Shown in pieces: positions 58,451 through 64,000 of a stretch of 64,000 nt of DNA (positions within the stretch are counted from its first letter, which is position 1; every line of letters begins with the position of its first letter). The DNA is taken from positions 2,232,001 through 2,296,000 of the forward strand of contig CM023540.1 in NCBI GenBank assembly GCA_013350335.1, given 5' to 3'. The notes under the pieces are model-generated. The model was not told where the DNA came from, did no database searches, and saw nothing but the letters and a program-made list of their open reading frames with translations. The DNA comes from Chimonanthus salicifolius. Taxonomy: Eukaryota > Streptophyta > Magnoliopsida > Laurales > Calycanthaceae. The translations under genes were made by a program, and so were the position numbers.

Positions 58451-59000
58451 AATGCAGAGGGTAATTAAGAGCAACATTCATCTTCAAATTGCTTTGTGAG
58501 ATTTTCTATTTTTTCTTTAAACTCTTTTTTCTCCAAATTTTTTGTAATTTGTGAAATTTTTATTTCACTTTTTAGTCCATTTACATAATTCTCTTTGGTG
58601 GCTATGACTTGGTTTATCTTTTGGATTTTTGTTTCATAGGGATCACCTATGAAATCAAGATTTACATTTATGCCTTTGATATTTGTAGAGATTCCCTTAG
58701 TGTTTACTGAAAAAGGTTGGATTAAAAGGATAAACGGGGATCCAAGAAGTACATCATTAACAATATCTTCTGAAATTATAAAGGGTGAAGTAACACAGAC
58801 TCCTTGCAAGCAAACATGAACATTTGAAATTTTTCTTTCTATGGAAATACTTGTTCCATTGGCAGCAGATGCAAATTGTTTTGATTCACTTATAAATTCA
58901 ATAGGGACGATTCCCAATCTAATGACATATAAATCTACTCCAGTGTCAATAATGGCATTAACAATTTTCTAAAAAAAATTTATTTTTATTTTCACCTAGA
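58451..59000 (-). pseudogene. V7 polyprotein: aspartic protease
   Basis: 150 codons are open (58917-58465). DTG is present (Asp complement 58945-58947), followed by Val (DTGVD) as in V4, and Asn-Val becomes Tyr-Val. A stop lies just before the motif, in the KIVN segment. Confidence 0.8.
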
Positions 59001-59950
59001 CTCTCCACTGTTGATAGATGCATTTAGTAGGGATCACTCTAGTAGAGACTCTGCTAATTTCTCCTTTAATTCTTTGGACAAATTTTTCTTCATTGTATTC
59101 TCCAAAAGCACCATCATTTTCTAGTAAGGTGACTCTTTCATCAAGCTCAATTTCCCTTTTGGTTAATTCTAATCTTAACTTTTTTGGTCATTTAATTCTC
59201 TTTGTAGATCTCCAAGAGTTAATGGTTTGTTTATAGTATGAATTTTTTCAGCCCTATTCATAAGGTCAATTAAGGAATAAGTTGGCGTATGAAATGTTTC
59301 TTTTGTCCTTTTTGGGTAATATGGAGATTCATCATTTTTTGTTTGCGAACTCTCTCCTTCTTCTTCCCCTCCCAATTTTGAAATTTGATTTAAAAATTAA
59401 ACTTTTTTCTCTGGATTAGGGATATTATCAATCATTTCAAGTAATTTTTGAGGGGCAGTTAGGACACGAATATGTATACCAAGATCCTCATCAGAGGGTA
59501 ATGACCATTCTCCTTCAGTACCATCATCATCAGAATTACATGTACATGCTTGAAATTGTTTAATGAGTTGAAGATGAGGAACATTTTCTTCAACACTGGA
59601 TTCATTAGTTGATGAGCTAGACTCATGTTCTTGGGAATTTAATTGAGAGTCTTCTCTATCAGAAATTTCTTCATCATCCTCTTTAGTAATTTTTCTAAGT
59701 TTCTTCTTAGGATATTTTTCCTTTTTGAAACATTTGTTTGAATAATGACCCTTTTTTCCACAAGTATAGCAAGTAGGTATTTTTCCAGTTGGGTTTTCTC
59801 TTTTAGGATATTTTTTGGATTTTCTTTTGAATAAAGGAGTATCATAATTTTTCTTTGAGAATTGACTCTTGGATCTGCTATATTTGTATTTCCTCATCAT
59901 TTTATTTCTTCTTTCGGGGATAAATCTAGAACGCGAAGTTTTTTTTTTAT
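59001..59950 (-). pseudogene. V7 polyprotein: zinc knuckle and linker
   Basis: 191 codons are open (59972-59397), with an intact CYTCGKKGHYSNKC (59730-59771) and a complete acidic stretch. A TTA/TAA near 59397 and a deletion near 59178, the same as in V6, interrupt the coiled coil. Confidence 0.83.
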
Positions 59951-60669
59951 TTTGGTGTTTGGTCCAAACCAAATTGGAAGCAAAAATCTCCTAATTCTCT
60001 GTCTCCAACGTATTTTCTCATTTTTTCAACTTATTTACTGATCTTTAAGTCAGTTCAGAGCACAATGCCGACCTTATTAATCCTTTGTATAATTCTTCCG
60101 AATGTTAGCATGCTGTAATTAATAGTACCATGCATTTCTTCTCTCAAGGAGTTACGCACCTTTTCAGCAAACAAGGGTTGTAATCCACATATTAACCTTT
60201 CTTTCCAAATATCAGAATTACAATCATTCAGTTGGCAAACCTTTGATAAAAAATACATCTTTTACCAACGAAATACTCCTAAGGTTCTACATCTTAGAAG
60301 ATGTAATTGCTGTCTATTTTTCTCCTTAATTAGAGCAATTCCTCCTAGTGAATCGGATTGTGTTTCATAATTTTCAGGGATTTGACTAGTGCCTGCTTCA
60401 GGTTTGATATTGGGATCTACTAAATTTCCTGTGATTTTATCTCTGTATATAATTCTTCCATATTCATCTAATTTGACAGCGTATTCAATTTCAAGTGTTT
60501 GGGCTCCAAATAATCCATAATTCCACCATCCTCTTAATATCCCATTGAAAGAGGTGGTTATCATGAGAAAGATGTTTCTTGGAGTGTTTCCCCTAACTTC
60601 ACAAGCATTAGAATATATCGGCATGCTATGGACCATTTGGATTATTTGATATTCGATTAATCCATCTAA
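59951..60669 (-). pseudogene. V7 polyprotein: coat protein core
   Basis: 124 codons are open (60636-60262) with SMPIYSNACEVRG and GWWNYGLFGAQ. A deletion of about 50 bp near 60350 removes the CVSVLLLCILN segment. The rest (60258-60055) has IWKERLICGLQPLF. Interrupted at 60669 by L5, TCTAA (60665-60669) being one copy of the target duplication. Confidence 0.83.
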
Positions 60670-61822
60670 TGTAACGCCCTGCCCTTTTTCACTCGCTTCT
60701 TCCCGTAAATCAGAGCTTTTTTTTTTTTATAATAGAGTAGAGTGATGGAGAGCGGGACGTCACGATGCGAGCTAAGTCCGAACTTCTAAAGTCCGACTCT
60801 TAACTGGCCAACCCTATGGTGTATGGATTAAGTCCATGAAAACAGTTCACACATAACAATATCAATATGCGGAATAACTTCATAACTGCGGAATCATAAC
60901 ATGTGGAATAATAATAGAACCAAGTTTTATTCTATTCAGATAACAAAGTACATCAAGTCCTTATCCATAATTAAAATGTCATAATTATCCAATAAATCAT
61001 CCAACCATCTAAGTTATTACATAACTGGAAACTAGTTACTCAAATACATGTCCATAAATAACTTTATTCAACATATAAAATAATTCATCCAAGCTCCTAT
61101 GCCTAGCCCTCCTTGCGTTCATCATTCCCCTGATTTCCTATGTCATCCACTAGGGTAGAAGTAGGGCGTTAGAACAACGCACCCAGTAGGTATTCCAATT
61201 AGGGCTAAAACATGGTTAGTACAAAACATATATAATATCATAATGTCCAAAACCATATAAAACGATGCCATGCAATGATGACAAATGCAAGTACCCACCA
61301 CATAGGTCTTTCGGACGTCCCGACGAAGTGTGGACCCTCCGGTTTCTTCCTGATGGAAAAACACATCAAAGTACCCCACCTAGGTTTTTCGGATGCCCCA
61401 ACGGAGTGTGGACCCTCCGGTTACAAATCCTTCACCCCATGCCATGCATGAGATCCCAATGAAAACACATGCTATTTTATCATATAAACATAGCATTAAA
61501 AATCACATTTTGAAACATATCTAACACATTTTAAAAATCACATTTTGAAACATATCTAACACATGCATTTAAAATCACAATATTAAAGCATATCCTTTTC
61601 AATATAATTTCATCAAAAATAAGATAAAACAAAACATAAACCCATGGTTTCAAAGAGGTGGAATCCTACCAAAGACCGCTAACGTGTCCTTGCGTCTTTC
61701 GTCCGGTAACTGCTCACGATCGTAAACACCTTGTGAGGTCCCGTTACCTTATAATATAACAATCAATCAAAACCAAGTCCCACTTGATTTACAATATTTA
61801 AAGTCCATAAACCAATGCCCAT

Positions 61823-63166
61823 GGGGTTCTGCCATGCTGTATGGCCGAACCCATGGTCTTTCATTTTTTAGCATATTTACAATAATGCCATTCTTACCAT
61901 AGCCATTTACCTTCCTTATTTTCATAAGGCTTAAGTTCCAAATAATCCATACAATAGTTCATGGGGTTTGGCCATCCACCATGGCCGAACCCTATGTCCA
62001 ATATTTTTACATATTTACAAGATTGCCATTGATTTCATCAACTTATTTTTGAGTTCCAAAACATAGTTCCATTAATTCTACGTAATTACCAAAATGCCAT
62101 CCATGGCTATCATTCCATTATTCTCATATTTACAACATTGCCATCCATGGCTAACTTAACCCATAATCCAATCCTTTCAAACATTAAAAACCATAAATTA
62201 TTCCCCATGGGGTTCGGCCATACACCATGGCCGAACCCATGGTCTATCATTTTCAAACCTTCCATTCATTGACACATGAACATAATAGATCCAAAATTGG
62301 TTCATGGGGTTCGGCTAAGCACCATGGCCGAACCCTATGATGTCTAAGTTTCCATTTTCATCAAGTTCTATTATTAGCAAATCCATAATTAACAAGTCCA
62401 TAATTAGATAGTTTCCAAATTTAGCATGCATCCTTCCATAATTAGATAGTTTCCAAATTTAGCATGGATCCTTCCATAATTAGATAGTTTCCAAATTAGA
62501 AAGTTCTATTTTAATTTAATCTCCACTTTCCAAAAATAAACCCTTGTGGGGTTCGGCCATACACCATGGCCGAACCTCACCCATAGAGACAATCCATCCT
62601 TTCATTCTTAGATCCTTTCTAAAATAAACTCCACCTTCCATATTTAGAAAGTTTCTCAATTTAATCTCCTCCTTCTATTTTAATCAATTAACATACATTA
62701 AAGATATACCAATCCAACTCCATGGGGTTCGGCCATGGTGTATGGCCGAACCCTATTGTTCTTTAATTTCTTTAGAAATCATACATTCCGATTCATCCAT
62801 TAATTTGTCTTTCCATGGATCTAAAACCATCAACCATACATCCATTTAAAATAAATCATAAATGACCTTTCACATGGGGTTCAGGTCATACAACATGGCC
62901 AAACCCTATGATTCAACTTTTCCTTCAAACTTCCATTTAAAAATCAATGTTCTTTCCATAGGATTCATCCTTCAAAACCCATTAAACAAACCCAATGTTC
63001 CTCCATGGTTTTCAATCCTCAAAACCCATGAATTAAAACATGTCTTTCCATGGGGTTTGGCCATGCACTATGGCCGAACCCTATGGTTCTTTCTTTCCAT
63101 TAAAATTCATACATTCATCTCCCTATCCTCTTCCACGGGGTTCGGCCATACACCTTGGCCGAACCC
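61823..63166 (-). repeat. Palindromic TTCGGCCAT array in L5 (9 units)
   Basis: Units near 61823, 61963, 62209, 62306, 62548, 62724, 62876, 63052 and 63137. The unit at 62724-62753 is inverted relative to its neighbours in the loop (GGTGT on +), showing that the palindrome can flip or be gene-converted. Confidence 0.88.
62401..62513 (-). repeat. 38-bp tandem repeat, 3 copies
   Basis: TAATTAGATAGTTTCCAAAT starts at 62401, 62439 and 62477, exactly 38 bp apart; the last copy is partial. Confidence 0.9.
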
Positions 63167-63204
63167 TATGGTTCCTTATTTCATTAAACAAAATTATCAA
63201 AACT

Positions 63205-63427
63205 ACTTACCGTTTCCGCGACTCCTCCGGCTTTCCTTTGCTTGTTCTTGTTCTTCCAATCTTTCTCTTCCTTAGCCTTCTCTCCTCCTAGGTCTTTCAC
63301 TTGGCTGGCTGCTCTTTCCTTCTCTTGTGTATGAATGCCTTGAATGAGACTAGAGGGAGAGAGAGGAAATTCGGCTATGTGTGTGTATGCCTATTGCCGT
63401 GCACCCCTTACTCATGTTGCTTTTATA
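63205..63427 (-). promoter_or_regulatory. L5 TATA box and splice-donor-like site
   Basis: On minus: TATAAAA (complement 63421-63427), then ACG/GTAAGT (complement 63205-63210), about 215 bp apart, with a GA-rich leader between. Confidence 0.5.
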
Positions 63428-63917
63428 AAACCTCCTCTTAATCCTAATTTGGAAGGTGCCATGCGCCCCTTTGTGTCCTAAGTTAGAAGGTGTCATGCCC
63501 CCCCTCTAGCAATTTCCTTAGTGCCGATTTTAACCAAGGCAAGACCCCTTTTTAAGACACTCCAATCCATGCGCATAACCCTATACACGGCCATGAAATC
63601 TTTATTTTTATTCTTAGATATCTTCTTTATTTAATTTTAGACAATTCTTGGATATGCAAATCTTAGATATCTTCACAAGATATTCTAGCGTATTACATAG
63701 ATATGCATATCACTCATGCGCATAAACATGGATTTAATATCTATAATTCGGCCATGCAAAATTATCCCATTCTTAATCCCTTTATGCGCATGCAATCTTC
63801 CAATAATCTTTCCATGTCAACCTCACATACACGGCCCAAGCAATCCATATTTAAAATTCACAATTAAAATAGATAATTTTCATATAAATTAATAACTGAA
63901 AAATCTGGGTTGTTACA

Positions 63918-64000
63918 TCTAAATTCCATTCATATAAGGAATTTCCCGAATATGATAGGTCCTGAGTATACGTATATGGGGCTTCTTCAAGTTACAGATC
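63918..64000 (-). pseudogene. V7 coat protein, continued past L5
   Basis: The coat protein frame resumes immediately after L5 (EWNLDG and the SYSGNSLYE-type segment, QDLSYSG) and runs off the window. Together with 60669 it reconstitutes the order seen in V2-V6, confirming that L5 is an insertion. Confidence 0.82.

Larger units (their letters stand above)
60670..63917 (-). mobile_element. L5: complete solo LTR (3248 bp), minus strand
   Basis: On minus it starts TGTAACAACCCAGATTTTTC (63917) and ends AGGGCGTTACA (60670). The target duplication TCTAA is perfect (60665-60669 and 63918-63922). It is shorter than L2 and L4. It carries the TATA/donor pair, nine palindromes, two CACACTCCG units at about 61296-61430, a duplicated TTTGAAACATATCTAACACA near 61511-61565, and a 38-bp triplication. 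No coding region is present. Confidence 0.88.

Noticed and set aside
62862..63291. 137- and 83-codon frames in L5
   Set aside because: They overlap the palindrome array and are not conserved in L2-L4.
1..64000. Host protein-coding genes, tRNA or rRNA genes
   Set aside because: None recognised. The tRNA-like TGGTATCAGAGCC stretches are viral primer sites, not tRNA genes: no cloverleaf follows.

Overview
This window is plant nuclear DNA, AT-rich and without a recognisable host gene. It is an accumulation of defective endogenous pararetrovirus (EPRV, family Caulimoviridae) copies into which long solo LTRs of a plant LTR retrotransposon later inserted. The virus assignment rests on a 30K-type movement protein region, a coat protein region with a CCHC zinc knuckle, an aspartic protease (DTGAD), a reverse transcriptase (YIDDILIFS), an RNase H (TDAS), and a primer binding site matching initiator tRNA-Met (TGGTATCAGAGCC). 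The host species cannot be named from the sequence. A 100-N gap lies at 3473-3572.

Layout. I call the EPRV copies V1-V7 and the LTRs L1-L5. V1 (-) is fragments at 1-497 and 2959-10134. V2 (+) is 10135-17510, V3 (-) 17511-23700, V4 (+) 23711-31757, V5 (-) 31800-46707, V6 (+) 46708-56130 and V7 (-) 56131-64000. Orientation alternates strictly. L1 (1261-2958, truncated), L2 (4366-8218) and L3 (32239-35736, truncated) are on +; L4 (36757-40889) and L5 (60670-63917) are on -. L2, L4 and L5 are complete solo LTRs with 5-bp target duplications inside EPRV sequence.

The viral unit is about 8.19 kb, measured from the head-to-tail repeat in V6. Its order is: primer binding site, TATA/AATAAA promoter unit, small ORF A (about 76 codons), small ORF B (78 aa, coiled-coil-like), a spacer of about 250 nt, one long polyprotein frame (movement protein, coat protein, zinc knuckle, linker, protease, RT, RNase H), then a 3' ORF of about 430 codons that overlaps the polyprotein stop by 11 nt. 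The single polyprotein plus 3' ORF resembles the Florendovirus/Petuvirus style of layout; genus is not settled. Nearly every reading frame is broken by stops and frameshifts. Shared nonsense codons show that V2 and V4 are related, and that both RT copies of V6 are related to V7.

The LTRs share TGTAAC...TTACA-type ends, a TATA box 500-800 bp inside, and a splice-donor-like site 150-200 bp further on. Downstream is an array of about 29-bp imperfect palindromes (arms GGGTTCGGCCAT / ATGGCCGAACCC), about 39 in the window. No internal retrotransposon genes are present.

The parts most worth follow-up are the alternating inverted viral copies, which could make long double-stranded RNA and hence small RNAs; the transcribed-side hairpin arrays in the LTRs; and the unusual position of the primer binding site upstream of the apparent promoter.
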